Notes under the pieces: generated by a model
Database searches by the model: none
Told to the model about the DNA's origin: nothing
What the model saw: only the letters and a program-made list of their open reading frames with translations
Program-made: the position numbers and the translations under genes
Assembly (NCBI RefSeq): GCF_042654585.1
Contig: NZ_JBHSGR010000013.1
Location: forward strand, 1-64,000
Direction of reading: 5' to 3'
Length of the DNA: 64,000 bases
DNA from: Geodermatophilus arenarius
Lineage (GTDB): Bacteria; Actinomycetota; Actinomycetes; Mycobacteriales; Geodermatophilaceae
Shown here: positions 1-7,669 of the stretch, in pieces
Numbering within the stretch: position 1 is the first letter of the stretch
How the letters are laid out: the number at the start of each line of letters is the position of its first letter

Positions 1-136
1 CCCGCTGCAGCTCGGCGGCCTTCTGCTCCCGCGACAGCAGCGCCACCGGCAGCCGAGGGATCGACACCGGCCGCTCCAGCAGCCAGCCGGCGAGCGCGCG
101 CTCCACCGGCGAGACGTACTCGGCGACCTCCTCCAC
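1..136 (-). CDS. Hypothetical protein, 5' part only
   Basis: An open frame on the minus strand runs off the left edge. From a GTG at 134-136 it reads 45 residues beginning VEEVAEYVSPVERALAG, with balanced charged and hydrophobic residues rather than the Arg/Pro-rich look of shadow frames. The frame stays open upstream to a stop near 190 but holds no better start there. The N-terminus reminds me of the long DUF222/HNH-endonuclease proteins common in Geodermatophilaceae, but too little is present to assign it. It is separated by about 55 bases from the DUF1905 gene that lies upstream on the same strand. Confidence 0.45.
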   Translation of the reverse strand, partial: MEEVAEYVSPVERALAGWLLERPVSIPRLPVALLSREQKAAELQR

Positions 137-190
137 ATCCCGCAGGCTACGGCCGGGGTACGACAGTTCCCGCAGGTCAGCGACAGGTTC

Positions 191-457
191 TCACAACCGG
201 ACGGGATCCACCTCGACGTCGACCGTGACGACGTCGCCGTCGTCCTTGCCCCGCCGGATCCGCGCGGGCACGGGGAGCAGCCAGCCCGCCGCGCGGTCGC
301 GCCAGACGCTGGTCGACCACGTGCGCCCGTCGACGGTCGCGGTCACCGGAACCCGGCCGAAGGGACCAGCGGTCTCCGGCGCGTGCTCCGGCGGCACGGG
401 CGCGAACACCCAGCCGCCGGCACCGGGCCACCGCACGAGCGTCGCGTCGAAGGTCAC
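191..457 (-). CDS. DUF1905 domain protein
   Basis: An 88-residue protein made of a single DUF1905 domain, a small beta-barrel of unknown function often found alone or in front of YdeI-like domains. The pattern FDATLVRWPGAGGWVF, then GRVPVTATVDG and WRDRAAGWLLPVPA, is typical of the family. I chose the GTG at 455-457 because the family normally begins one or two residues before the FxATL strand; the frame continues upstream but turns Arg/Pro-rich. It has no signal peptide or membrane segment. The alpha/beta hydrolase gene lies 140 bases upstream on the same strand, so the two may or may not be co-transcribed. Confidence 0.7.
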   Translation of the reverse strand: MTFDATLVRWPGAGGWVFAPVPPEHAPETAGPFGRVPVTATVDGRTWSTSVWRDRAAGWLLPVPARIRRGKDDGDVVTVDVEVDPVRL

Positions 458-597
458 GCGCGCAGCCTGCCCGACGGTGACGACGATCCGGTCGCCTCGG
501 TCCGTGAGGAACAGTCCCGGTGGCGGCGAGCGGCACGCAGACGAGCACGGAGCGCCTGCGACAGTCCCGGGACGACGTGCACGGACCGTGCCGGTGG

Positions 598-1443
598 TCA
601 GGCAGCCAGCGCGCTGAGCACGTCCCGCGCGCGGGTCCACAGCAGCGCGCCGCCCTCGTCGTCGAGCACGGTGTGCCGGGCGCGGGGGATCCGGGCGGCC
701 AGGCCGCGGCCGAGGTCGGGGGAGTGGACGGTGCTGGTGTCGTGCGCGCCGTACCAGAGGTGCAGCGGCACGGTCAGGTCCTCGGGGCGGACCGGCCAGT
801 GCCCCAGTGCGGTCACCAGGTCGCGCGCGTAACCGGCGGCACCCTGGCGGAACCCGTCGTCGAGCGCGGCACGGACGGCGCCGCCGAGGTCGGTGCCCTC
901 GTAGCGGGCGCGGTCGACCGGTGCGGCGGTGGTGAGGACGACGTCCCACAGCCAGTCCGCCGTCGCGACCCGGGCGATCTCCCGCTCGAAGCCGGCCGGG
1001 TCGGCGTCGGCGGCGTCGAGCATGCCCGCCACCTCGGGCACCAGCAGGCGTCGCTGCGCGCGCAGGTCGTCCTGCCCGGCCACGAGCGCGAGCGCGTCCA
1101 GCAGGCCGGCGCCTGCCAGCGCGACGGCGAACGGGGCGCCCTGCGAGAAGCCGACCCCGAGGACGCGCTGCAGGCCCAGCGCGGCGACCAGGTGCCCGAC
1201 GTCGTCCGCCCAGGACGCGTACGTCTTCGCGGGGTCCGGGGAGGACCGCCCCAGGCCGGGGCGGTCGAGCGCGAGCAGCCGCAGGCCCAGGCCGGACAGT
1301 TCACCGGTACCGAAGCCGAGGACGCCGCTCATCCCGGCCCCCGGGCAGAACAGCACCGGCCGCCCGTCCGCCGGCCCCCACTCGGACCAGGCGAGCTCGC
1401 GCCCGTCGGGCAGGCGGAGGGCGGACGGCGTCCCGGGCTCCAT
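598..1443 (-). CDS. Alpha/beta hydrolase
   Basis: A 281-residue cytoplasmic hydrolase of the alpha/beta fold. Visible landmarks are the oxyanion-side segment PGAGMSG (about residues 34-40), the DRPGLGRSS strand-turn (60-68), the nucleophile elbow GFSQG with Ser100, the acid strand WYGAHD and a likely catalytic His in ARHTVLDDEGG near the C-terminus. The substrate cannot be told from sequence. The ATG at 1441-1443 follows a good ribosome-binding site (GAGGA, six bases upstream). It is divergently transcribed from the Tad pilus operon, so about 130 bases hold both promoters. Confidence 0.85.
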   Translation of the reverse strand: MEPGTPSALRLPDGRELAWSEWGPADGRPVLFCPGAGMSGVLGFGTGELSGLGLRLLALDRPGLGRSSPDPAKTYASWADDVGHLVAALGLQRVLGVGFSQGAPFAVALAGAGLLDALALVAGQDDLRAQRRLLVPEVAGMLDAADADPAGFEREIARVATADWLWDVVLTTAAPVDRARYEGTDLGGAVRAALDDGFRQGAAGYARDLVTALGHWPVRPEDLTVPLHLWYGAHDTSTVHSPDLGRGLAARIPRARHTVLDDEGGALLWTRARDVLSALAA

Positions 1444-1574
1444 GCGTCCTCCTCGTGCGGTCCCGGGCCGACCCGTTCGCCGGCCGCCGAGATCCTGCCA
1501 CCGTGACGGGGCCCGGGATCTCACCCGAAGGGGGCGCATTTCGCTCACCGGCCTGCACGTCGCGTCGTGCCATC

Positions 1575-2306
1575 GTGACCGCCGTGTCCGCCACCGCTGC
1601 CGCCACCGGGGTCGTCGCGCTCCTCGGCCTGGCCGCGGGCGTGGCGGTCGACCGGGCTGCGGCGAGCTTCCCGTGGCCGGCCGCCGGGCGGCGGACCCGG
1701 AGCCGGAACACCCGGGTGCCCGCGGGCGCACCGGCGATCCCGTCCCGGGACCGGCACGTGGAGGAGCGGCCGGCGGCGCGGCCGGCCCTGGTCCTCCTGA
1801 CCGCCGCGCTGTGTGCGCTGACCGCGTGGCGGTTCGGCGTCTCCGCCGAGCTGCCCGCCTACCTCCTGCTGGCCATCGTCGGGGTGCTGCTGGCCGCGAT
1901 CGACCGGCGGCACTCGCTGCTGCCCAACCGGGTCGTGCTGCCCACCCTGGTCGCGGGCGGCGTCCTGCTCGCCGGCGCCGCGGCGGTCGCGGGGGAGTGG
2001 CCGGCGCTGCTGCGCGCGGTGCTCGCGGCCGCGGCGGTGTTCGGCGTGCTGCTGGCCATGGCGCTGGTCTCACCGCGCGGCATGGGGATGGGGGACGTGA
2101 AGCTGGGCGCCGTCCTCGGCTTGTACCTCGGCTGGCTGGGCTGGCCGCACGTCGTGCTCGGCCTGTTCACCGGGTTCGCCGTCCAGGCGGTGCTGGCCCT
2201 GGTGCTGATGGCGGTCCGTCGCGTGGGACTGCGCACGGAGCTGCCCTTCGGCCCGGCGCTGCTGCTGGGCACCGGACTGGTGGTCCTGGCCCCGCTCGTT
2301 CCCTGA
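1575..2306 (+). CDS. tadV: Tad prepilin peptidase (A24 family)
   Basis: A membrane aspartyl protease that removes the leader from Flp-type prepilins before assembly. The 243-residue product has an N-terminal hydrophobic helix, then a polytopic core carrying both family aspartates: AAIDRRHSLLPN and GMGMGDVKLG (the GxGD motif). The second half matches A24 peptidases of Tad loci; there is no N-methyltransferase domain, as expected for the CpaA/TadV type. The GTG at 1575 was chosen because it starts directly before the first helix; an upstream in-frame start near 1455 would add an Arg-rich tail. It opens the Tad operon, 181 bases ahead of the pilin gene. Confidence 0.88.
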   Translation: MTAVSATAAATGVVALLGLAAGVAVDRAAASFPWPAAGRRTRSRNTRVPAGAPAIPSRDRHVEERPAARPALVLLTAALCALTAWRFGVSAELPAYLLLAIVGVLLAAIDRRHSLLPNRVVLPTLVAGGVLLAGAAAVAGEWPALLRAVLAAAAVFGVLLAMALVSPRGMGMGDVKLGAVLGLYLGWLGWPHVVLGLFTGFAVQAVLALVLMAVRRVGLRTELPFGPALLLGTGLVVLAPLVP

Positions 2307-2487
2307 CGAAGCCCGAACACTCACAGTGACCGCCCGGCTGCGGAGCGCACCGGGAGGATGAACCCTGTCCGTGGACGGGGTGAAGGACCCTCAAGTCTCC
2401 GCACCTCCTGCCCGACGGTGTCCCCAGCGCCGTGGCTGGCCGGGTCGACCGATCCGGACCGGCGGCCCACCCCCACAGGAGAGAACC

Positions 2488-2712
2488 GTGCTGAACCCGC
2501 TCGCCACCCTCGTCACCCTCGTCTCCCTCGCCAAGGACCGCGTCGAGCGGGAGGAGAAGGGGGCCACCGCCGTCGAGTACGGCCTGCTCGTCGGCCTGAT
2601 CGCCGTCGCGATCATCGCGACCCTGGTCCTGCTCGGCCCCGAGCTCAAGGACCTCTTCGACAAGGTGCTGACCGGCCTCGAGGGCGCCAACGCCGCCGGC
2701 GGGGCCAGCTGA
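2488..2712 (+). CDS. flp: Flp-family pilin, major Tad pilin
   Basis: The 74-residue precursor of the Tad pilus subunit. A charged leader (KDRVEREEKG) precedes ATAVEYGLLVGLIAVAII. The cut is expected after this Gly, leaving Glu at +5 and Tyr at +6 of the mature pilin, the classic Flp signature, followed by one hydrophobic helix that packs the filament core. The GTG at 2488 is preceded by AGGAGAG. An upstream ATG at 2371 would add an unrelated Pro/Arg-rich extension. A strong hairpin directly after the gene (2730-2768) probably lets the pilin message accumulate above the downstream assembly genes. Confidence 0.92.
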   Translation: MLNPLATLVTLVSLAKDRVEREEKGATAVEYGLLVGLIAVAIIATLVLLGPELKDLFDKVLTGLEGANAAGGAS

Positions 2713-2729
2713 CCCAGCCAGACCCCACT

Positions 2730-2768
2730 CCGGGCGTCGTGGCGACGACGAGTCGCCACGACGCCCGG
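2730..2768 (+). terminator. Perfect 17-bp hairpin between flp and tadE
   Basis: Arms CCGGGCGTCGTGGCGAC (2730-2746) and its exact reverse complement (2752-2768) enclose a 5-base loop, GACGA. No T-run follows, so it is either a partial terminator or a 3' stabiliser of the flp transcript inside the operon. The tadE ribosome-binding site (GGGAGGGAGG) starts about 12 bases after it. Confidence 0.8.
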
Positions 2769-2795
2769 CCGCAGCGTCCAGGGAGGGAGGCTGAC

Positions 2796-3191
2796 ATGAG
2801 GAAGCGGTTGCAGCGCGAGCGCGGCGCCAGCGTCGTCGAGTTCGCGCTGATCGTGCCCCTGCTGATGATCCTGGTCCTCGGGATCGTCGAGTTCGGCCAC
2901 GCCTTCCAGGTCCAGGGGACCCTGTCCGCGGCGGCCCGCGAGGGCGCCCGGGTCATGGCGCTGCAGAGCAACCCGGCCGCCGCCCGCGCCGCCGTCCGCG
3001 ACGCCGCCCCCACCCTCGACCCGGCGATCACCGACGCCCAGATCGCCATCACGCCCGCCGCGTGCCCGATGACCGCCACGACGACGGCCAACGTGCGGGT
3101 GACCATCAGCTACCCGATGCCCTTCCTGACCGGCTTCTTCGGCGCCGACGTCGACCTGACCGGGACGGGGGTCATGCGGTGCAACGGCTGA
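2796..3191 (+). CDS. tadE: TadE-like minor pseudopilin
   Basis: A 131-residue TadE-family protein needed for Tad pilus assembly. After a short basic leader (MRKRLQRERG) comes ASVVEFALIVPLLMILVLG, which mimics a prepilin cleavage site (Gly, then Glu/Phe at +5/+6) and forms the single N-terminal membrane helix. The rest is predicted to be extracytoplasmic, with conserved AAREGARVMAL. The ATG at 2796 has a strong ribosome-binding site. The end overlaps the start of the next gene by 13 bases, indicating tight translational coupling. Confidence 0.88.
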   Translation: MRKRLQRERGASVVEFALIVPLLMILVLGIVEFGHAFQVQGTLSAAAREGARVMALQSNPAAARAAVRDAAPTLDPAITDAQIAITPAACPMTATTTANVRVTISYPMPFLTGFFGADVDLTGTGVMRCNG

Positions 3192-4165
3192 CCCGCCCCC
3201 TGCAGGCCCGCGTCCGGCGCCGGCTGGCCGGCGAGCGCGGCGCGGTGGCCGTGCTGCTGTCCGTCCTGCTCGTCCCGCTGCTCGGCTTCACCGCGATCGC
3301 CGTCGACGTCGGCGCCCTCTACGCCGACAAGGCCCGCCTCCAGGTCGCCGCCGACGCCGCCGCCCTCGCCGTGGCCCGCGACTGCGCCCGCGGCGCCTGC
3401 GGCGACATGCAGGCCACCGCCCAGGAGCTGGTCGACGCCAACGACGAGGCCGCCGCCGGCGCCGGCGCGGCCACCGCGGCCCCGCCGGTGCTGCAGAGCG
3501 GGCCCACCCGCGTGACGGTCACCGGCAGCGCCCCCCGCGAGCACTGGTTCGCCCCGGTCATCGGCCACGACGCGAGTTCCGTCTCGGCGACGGCGACCGT
3601 CACCTGGGGCGCGCCCAGCGGCGGGACGGCGATGCTGCCGCTGATCTTCTCCTGGTGCGAGTGGCAGGCCCAGACCGGCGGCGGCATGCCCTCGGGCACC
3701 ACGGAACGCACCATCGTGCTGCCCAAGAAGTCCGACACCGGCTGCACCGGCCCCTCGCGCATGTTCGTGCCCGGCGGCTTCGGCTGGCTGGAGTCCGACG
3801 GCGGCAACACCTGCAAGGCCACCACGCGGATGGGCAACCGCTTCGACTCCGAGCCGGGCAACAACCCCTCGCAGGGCTGCTCGGTCGGCGACGTCGCGGC
3901 CCTGGTCGGCCGGACCGTGCTGCTCCCGATCTTCGACGAGGCCGGCGGCACCGGCAGTGGCGCCTGGTACGAGGTCTACGGCTACGCCGCCTTCACGATC
4001 ACCGGCTACCACTTCGGCGGGCTCTTCGACTCCGGTGAGCCCTGCAAGGGCGAGGAGCGCTGCATCCGCGGCTACTTCACCCGCTTCGTCGACGCCTCCG
4101 GCGCCTTCGACACCAGCACCGACGCCCCGGACCTGGGCGCGTCCGTCCTCCGACTGATCCGATAG
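3179..4165 (+). CDS. tadG: TadG-like pilus assembly protein
   Basis: A 328-residue protein with the TadE/G-like N-terminus (ERGAVAVLLSVLLVPLLGF, then a DVGALYADKARLQVAADAAALA helix) found in Tad loci, where it anchors the assembly complex in the membrane and extends outward. The extracellular part is unusual in being Cys-containing (about eight Cys between residues 160 and 310) and Gly-rich, so it may be disulphide-stabilised. I chose the GTG at 3179, inside the tadE 3' end, because the membrane helix then starts about 20 residues in; an ATG at 3062 would give a spurious extension overlapping tadE. It is 10 bases before cpaB. Confidence 0.8.
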   Translation: MQRLTRPLQARVRRRLAGERGAVAVLLSVLLVPLLGFTAIAVDVGALYADKARLQVAADAAALAVARDCARGACGDMQATAQELVDANDEAAAGAGAATAAPPVLQSGPTRVTVTGSAPREHWFAPVIGHDASSVSATATVTWGAPSGGTAMLPLIFSWCEWQAQTGGGMPSGTTERTIVLPKKSDTGCTGPSRMFVPGGFGWLESDGGNTCKATTRMGNRFDSEPGNNPSQGCSVGDVAALVGRTVLLPIFDEAGGTGSGAWYEVYGYAAFTITGYHFGGLFDSGEPCKGEERCIRGYFTRFVDASGAFDTSTDAPDLGASVLRLIR

Positions 4166-4175
4166 GGGCCCTTCC

Positions 4176-4988
4176 GTGAGACGCCGACTGCTCGCCGCCG
4201 TCGCGGCGCTGGTCCTCGTGGCCGCCGGCACCGTGGTGCTGCTGGCCTACGTGCGCGGCGCCGACGCCCGCGCCCTCGCCGGGGTGCGCACGGTCGAGGT
4301 GCTCGTGGTCGACCAGCCGATCCCCGAGGGCACCCCGGCCGAGGAGGTCGCCGACCTGGTCCGCACCGAGGTGCTGCCCGCCAAGGCGGCGGTCGAGGGG
4401 CGGGTGACCGACCTCGACCAGCTCACCGGCCGGGTCGCCACCGCGGACCTCGAGCCCGGCGAGCAGCTGCTGGCCGGCCGGTTCGCCGCGCCCGGCGACC
4501 TGCAGGCGCCCGGCACCGTGCCGGTGCCCGAGGGGCTGTCGGAGGTGAGCGTGGTCCTCGAGCCGCAGCGCGCGGTCGGGGGCCGGCTGGCCGCCGGCGA
4601 CGAGATCGGCGTCTACATCTCGATGGAGCTGCAGGGCAACATCGACGCCGACCCCGAGGACGAGCAGATCGGCACCACGCACGCCACCCTGCACGGCGTC
4701 CTCGTCACCCAGGTCCAGGGCGCGCCCGCGCCCGCCGGCACCGAGGGCGGTGACGTGGAGACCGCCTCGGCCTCCAGCGTCGCCCCGACCGGCAACGTGA
4801 TGGTCACCATGGCCCTGCCGGCCCGGGACGCCGAGCGGGTGGTCTTCGGCATGGAGCACGCGAAGGTGTGGCTGGCGCTCGAGCGCGAGGGCGCCGACAC
4901 CTCCGGCACCCGCGTGGTCACCCAGGGCAACGTCTACGGCGACCTGCTCGCCGCTCTCGGCGCCGTGGCCGCGGAGGCGACCGAATGA
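4176..4988 (+). CDS. cpaB: Flp pilus assembly protein CpaB/RcpC (SAF domain)
   Basis: A 270-residue CpaB/RcpC homologue. One N-terminal membrane helix (residues 3-27) is followed by an SAF domain (VEVLVVDQPIPEGTPAEE, then TADLEPGEQLLAGRF) and a RcpC-like C-terminal region. In diderms RcpC works with the outer-membrane secretin; in a monoderm such as this it presumably links the platform to the peptidoglycan layer. The start is GTG at 4176. Its stop overlaps the cpaE start (ATGA at 4985-4988). Confidence 0.83.
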   Translation: MRRRLLAAVAALVLVAAGTVVLLAYVRGADARALAGVRTVEVLVVDQPIPEGTPAEEVADLVRTEVLPAKAAVEGRVTDLDQLTGRVATADLEPGEQLLAGRFAAPGDLQAPGTVPVPEGLSEVSVVLEPQRAVGGRLAAGDEIGVYISMELQGNIDADPEDEQIGTTHATLHGVLVTQVQGAPAPAGTEGGDVETASASSVAPTGNVMVTMALPARDAERVVFGMEHAKVWLALEREGADTSGTRVVTQGNVYGDLLAALGAVAAEATE

Positions 4989-6175
4989 GCCGCGTCGTGC
5001 TCGCCGGCGCCGGCGACGACCTGCGGGAGGCGGTCGCGGTCGCCGTGGACGGCGACGTCCAGGTGCTGCCCCCCGGCCGGCTGCCCGGGGACCCGGCGCG
5101 GCTGTTCGAGCTGCTGACCGACAACGAGCTGCCCGACGTCCTGCTCGTCGGCCCGCTGGCGCCGCTGCACGAGGTGCTGACCCTGGCCGGCCGGCTGGAC
5201 GTGCAGTGCCCAGGCATCAGCGTCGTCCTCGTCGCCGAGCCCACGCCGGAGCTGTGGCAGGCGGCGATGCGGGCCGGCATCCGCGACCTGGTGCCACCGC
5301 GCGCCGAGCCGGCCGACCTTGCCGCGGCCGTCGAGCGCGCCGGCGCGGCCGCCGCCGACCGGCGCCGGGTGCTGCGGCCGCTGGACGAGACCGCCCGCTT
5401 CACCGGCCGCGTCGTCACCGTGGCCTCCCCGAAGGGCGGCGTGGGCAAGACGACGGTGGCGACCAACCTCGCCGTCGGCCTGGCCGCCACGGCCCCGCAG
5501 GGGACCGTGCTGGTCGACCTCGACGTGCAGTTCGGCGACGTGGCCTCCGCGCTCGGCCTGGTGCCCGAGTACACGCTGCCCGACGCCGTCCACGGCCCGG
5601 CCAGCCAGGACACCATGGTCCTCAAGACCTTCCTCACCCAGCACCCCAGCGGGCTGTTCGCCGTCTGCGGGTCGGAGTCGCCGGCCGCCGGGGACACGGT
5701 CACCGCCGAGGACGTCACCCGGCTGCTCACCGCCCTGTCCCGGGAGTTCCGCTACGTCGTCGTCGACACCGCACCGGGGCTCTCGGAGCACACGCTGGCC
5801 GCCATCGACGGCGCCACCGACGTGGTCCTGCTCAGCAGCATGGACGTGCCCGGCGTCCGCGGCCTGCGCAAGGAGGTGCAGGTGCTGGGCGAGCTCGGCA
5901 TGATCCCGGCCGGCCGGCACGTGGTCATGAACATGGCCGACCCGAAGAGCGGGCTGTCGCAGCGCGACGTCGAGTCCGCGATCGGCACCGGGGTCGACGT
6001 CGTCGTCCCGCGGTCGCCCGCGGTCCCGGCGTCGACCAACCAGGGCGTGCCGATCCTCGCCGGCAACGGCAAGGACCCGGCGGCCAAGGAGCTGCGCCGG
6101 CTGGTCTCCCGGTTCGCCGCCACCCCGCTGGTCAAGCCCGGCCGCTACCGCGCCAAGCACCGGGCGGCGTCGTGA
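4985..6175 (+). CDS. cpaE: CpaE/TadZ, MinD-like localisation ATPase
   Basis: A 396-residue Tad pilus localisation factor. The first 130 residues form a degenerate receiver-like domain; a MinD/ParA ATPase follows with a deviant Walker A (SPKGGVGKTTVATNLAVGL), a Walker-type DLDVQFGDVASALGL and VVVDTAPGLSEHTLAAID. Proteins of this kind place the secretion ATPase at its site of action. It overlaps cpaB by four bases. The last codons (KHRAAS) are the template of a 32-bp tandem repeat that continues past the stop codon toward tadA. Confidence 0.88.
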   Translation: MSRVVLAGAGDDLREAVAVAVDGDVQVLPPGRLPGDPARLFELLTDNELPDVLLVGPLAPLHEVLTLAGRLDVQCPGISVVLVAEPTPELWQAAMRAGIRDLVPPRAEPADLAAAVERAGAAAADRRRVLRPLDETARFTGRVVTVASPKGGVGKTTVATNLAVGLAATAPQGTVLVDLDVQFGDVASALGLVPEYTLPDAVHGPASQDTMVLKTFLTQHPSGLFAVCGSESPAAGDTVTAEDVTRLLTALSREFRYVVVDTAPGLSEHTLAAIDGATDVVLLSSMDVPGVRGLRKEVQVLGELGMIPAGRHVVMNMADPKSGLSQRDVESAIGTGVDVVVPRSPAVPASTNQGVPILAGNGKDPAAKELRRLVSRFAATPLVKPGRYRAKHRAAS

Positions 6176-6207
6176 CCTCCGCCGCGATGCACCGGGCGGC
6201 GTCGTGA
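6172..6207 (+). CDS. Mini-ORF 1 in the cpaE-tadA repeat (11 codons)
   Basis: Reads VTSAAMHRAAS. Its GTG overlaps the cpaE stop by four bases (6172-6175) and its own stop overlaps the GTG of the next mini-ORF. Coding value is doubtful; the likely role is to carry terminating ribosomes on to tadA by re-initiation. No separate ribosome-binding site is visible. Confidence 0.35.
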   Translation: MTSAAMHRAAS

Positions 6208-6239
6208 CCTCCGCCTCGACGCACCGGGCGGCGTCGTGA
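6204..6239 (+). CDS. Mini-ORF 2 in the cpaE-tadA repeat (11 codons)
   Basis: Reads VTSASTHRAAS. Its start overlaps mini-ORF 1 (GTGA at 6204-6207) and its stop overlaps the tadA start (GTGA at 6236-6239). Together with mini-ORF 1 it forms an unbroken stop/start chain from cpaE to tadA. Confidence 0.35.
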   Translation: MTSASTHRAAS

Positions 6240-7669
6240 ACCTCGCCTCCCGCCTCGCCGCCGCCAAGGGCCGGCCGGCCGAGCCGGCGGCTCCTCCCGC
6301 GTCGGTGCAGACGCCGGCGCCGGCGGTCGTCCCCGCGCCCCGGCCGGTGCCGACGGCCGCCCCGGCGCCCCCGACCGACGCCCTCACCCGGCTCAAGGAC
6401 CGCGTCGCCAAGGCGCTGTTCGAGCGCATGGGGTCGCGGATGAACGACCCGTCGCTGTCGGAGGAGGCGCTGCGCGGCATCGTCCTCGGCGAGCTGGACA
6501 CCGTCGTCGACGAGGAGAAGGTGCCGCTCTCGCCGGACGAGCGGGCCCGGCTGACCGCGGAGCTGGCCGACGACGTGCTCGGGTTCGGCCCGCTGCAGAA
6601 GCTGCTCGACGACCCGACGGTCACCGAGATCATGTGCAACGGCCCCGAGATGGTCTACGTCGAGCAGGGCGGCAAGCTGGTGCGCAGCGCGGCCCGGTTC
6701 ACCTCCGAGGAGCACCTGCGCCGGGTGATCGACCGGATCGTCTCCCGGGTGGGACGCCGGATCGACGAGTCCTCGCCGATGGTCGACGCGCGCCTCGCCG
6801 ACGGTTCCCGCGTCAACGCGATCATCCCGCCGCTGGCCTTCTCCGGCTCGACGCTGACCATCCGCAAGTTCTCGAAGGACCCGTTCGGCGTCGACGACCT
6901 CATCGGCTTCGGCACGCTCAGCCCCGAGATGGCCGAGCTGCTGCACGCCTGCGTCGAGGCCCGGCTCAACATCATCGTCTCGGGCGGCACCGGGACCGGG
7001 AAGACGACGCTGCTCAACGTGCTGTCGTCCTTCATCCCGGAGGGCGAGCGGATCGTCACCATCGAGGACGCCGTCGAGCTGCAGCTGCAGCAGGAGCACG
7101 TCGTCCGACTGGAGTCGCGCCCGCCCAACATCGAGGGCAGGGGCGCGATCACCATCCGCGACCTGGTCCGCAACAGCCTGCGGATGCGCCCCGACCGGAT
7201 CGTGGTCGGGGAGTGCCGCGGCGGGGAGTCGCTGGACATGCTGCAGGCGATGAACACCGGCCACGACGGCTCGCTGTCGACGGTGCACGCCAACTCGCCG
7301 CGGGACGCCATCGCCCGGCTGGAGACCCTGGTGCTCATGGCCGGCATGGACCTGCCGCTGCGGGCCATCCGGGAGCAGATCGCCTCGGCCGTGGACGTCG
7401 TCGTCCAGCTGACCCGGCTGCGGGACGGCACCCGCCGGGTCACCCACGTGACCGAGGTGCAGGGCATGGAGGGGGAGACGGTGACCCTGCAGGACGCGTT
7501 CCTGTTCGACTACTCGGCCGGCGTCGACCCCTCCGGCCGCTTCCTCGGCAAGCCGGTGGCGACCGGCGTGCGGCCGCGGTTCACCGACCGCTTCGAGGAA
7601 CTCGGCATCCGGGTCTCCCCGGCGGTGTTCGGGACGCCCGAGCCGGTGCACGCGCGGCGGTGGGCCTGA
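6236..7669 (+). CDS. tadA: CpaF/TadA secretion ATPase
   Basis: The hexameric ATPase that powers Tad pilus assembly, 477 residues. A Pro/Ala-rich N-terminal tail (residues 15-60) leads into the GspE-type core: Walker A SGGTGTGKTTLLNVLSS, Asp box IVTIEDAVELQL, Walker B RPDRIVVGECRGGESLDML, His box STVHANSPRDAIARLETL. All catalytic motifs are intact. The GTG at 6236 lies in the third copy of the 32-bp repeat. The gene overlaps tadB (TGATG at 7667-7671). Confidence 0.93.
   Translation: MNLASRLAAAKGRPAEPAAPPASVQTPAPAVVPAPRPVPTAAPAPPTDALTRLKDRVAKALFERMGSRMNDPSLSEEALRGIVLGELDTVVDEEKVPLSPDERARLTAELADDVLGFGPLQKLLDDPTVTEIMCNGPEMVYVEQGGKLVRSAARFTSEEHLRRVIDRIVSRVGRRIDESSPMVDARLADGSRVNAIIPPLAFSGSTLTIRKFSKDPFGVDDLIGFGTLSPEMAELLHACVEARLNIIVSGGTGTGKTTLLNVLSSFIPEGERIVTIEDAVELQLQQEHVVRLESRPPNIEGRGAITIRDLVRNSLRMRPDRIVVGECRGGESLDMLQAMNTGHDGSLSTVHANSPRDAIARLETLVLMAGMDLPLRAIREQIASAVDVVVQLTRLRDGTRRVTHVTEVQGMEGETVTLQDAFLFDYSAGVDPSGRFLGKPVATGVRPRFTDRFEELGIRVSPAVFGTPEPVHARRWA

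Larger units (their letters stand above)
6157..6250 (+). repeat. 32-bp tandem repeat at the cpaE/tadA junction
   Basis: Three head-to-tail units start at 6157, 6189 and 6221 with GCACCGGGCGGCGTCGTGA. The first unit contains the cpaE stop codon and the third contains the tadA GTG. Because 32 is not a multiple of three, each copy shifts frame, and each GTGA serves as both a stop and a start. The arrangement looks like an original GTGA overlap of cpaE and tadA that was spread apart by two duplications. Confidence 0.9.
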
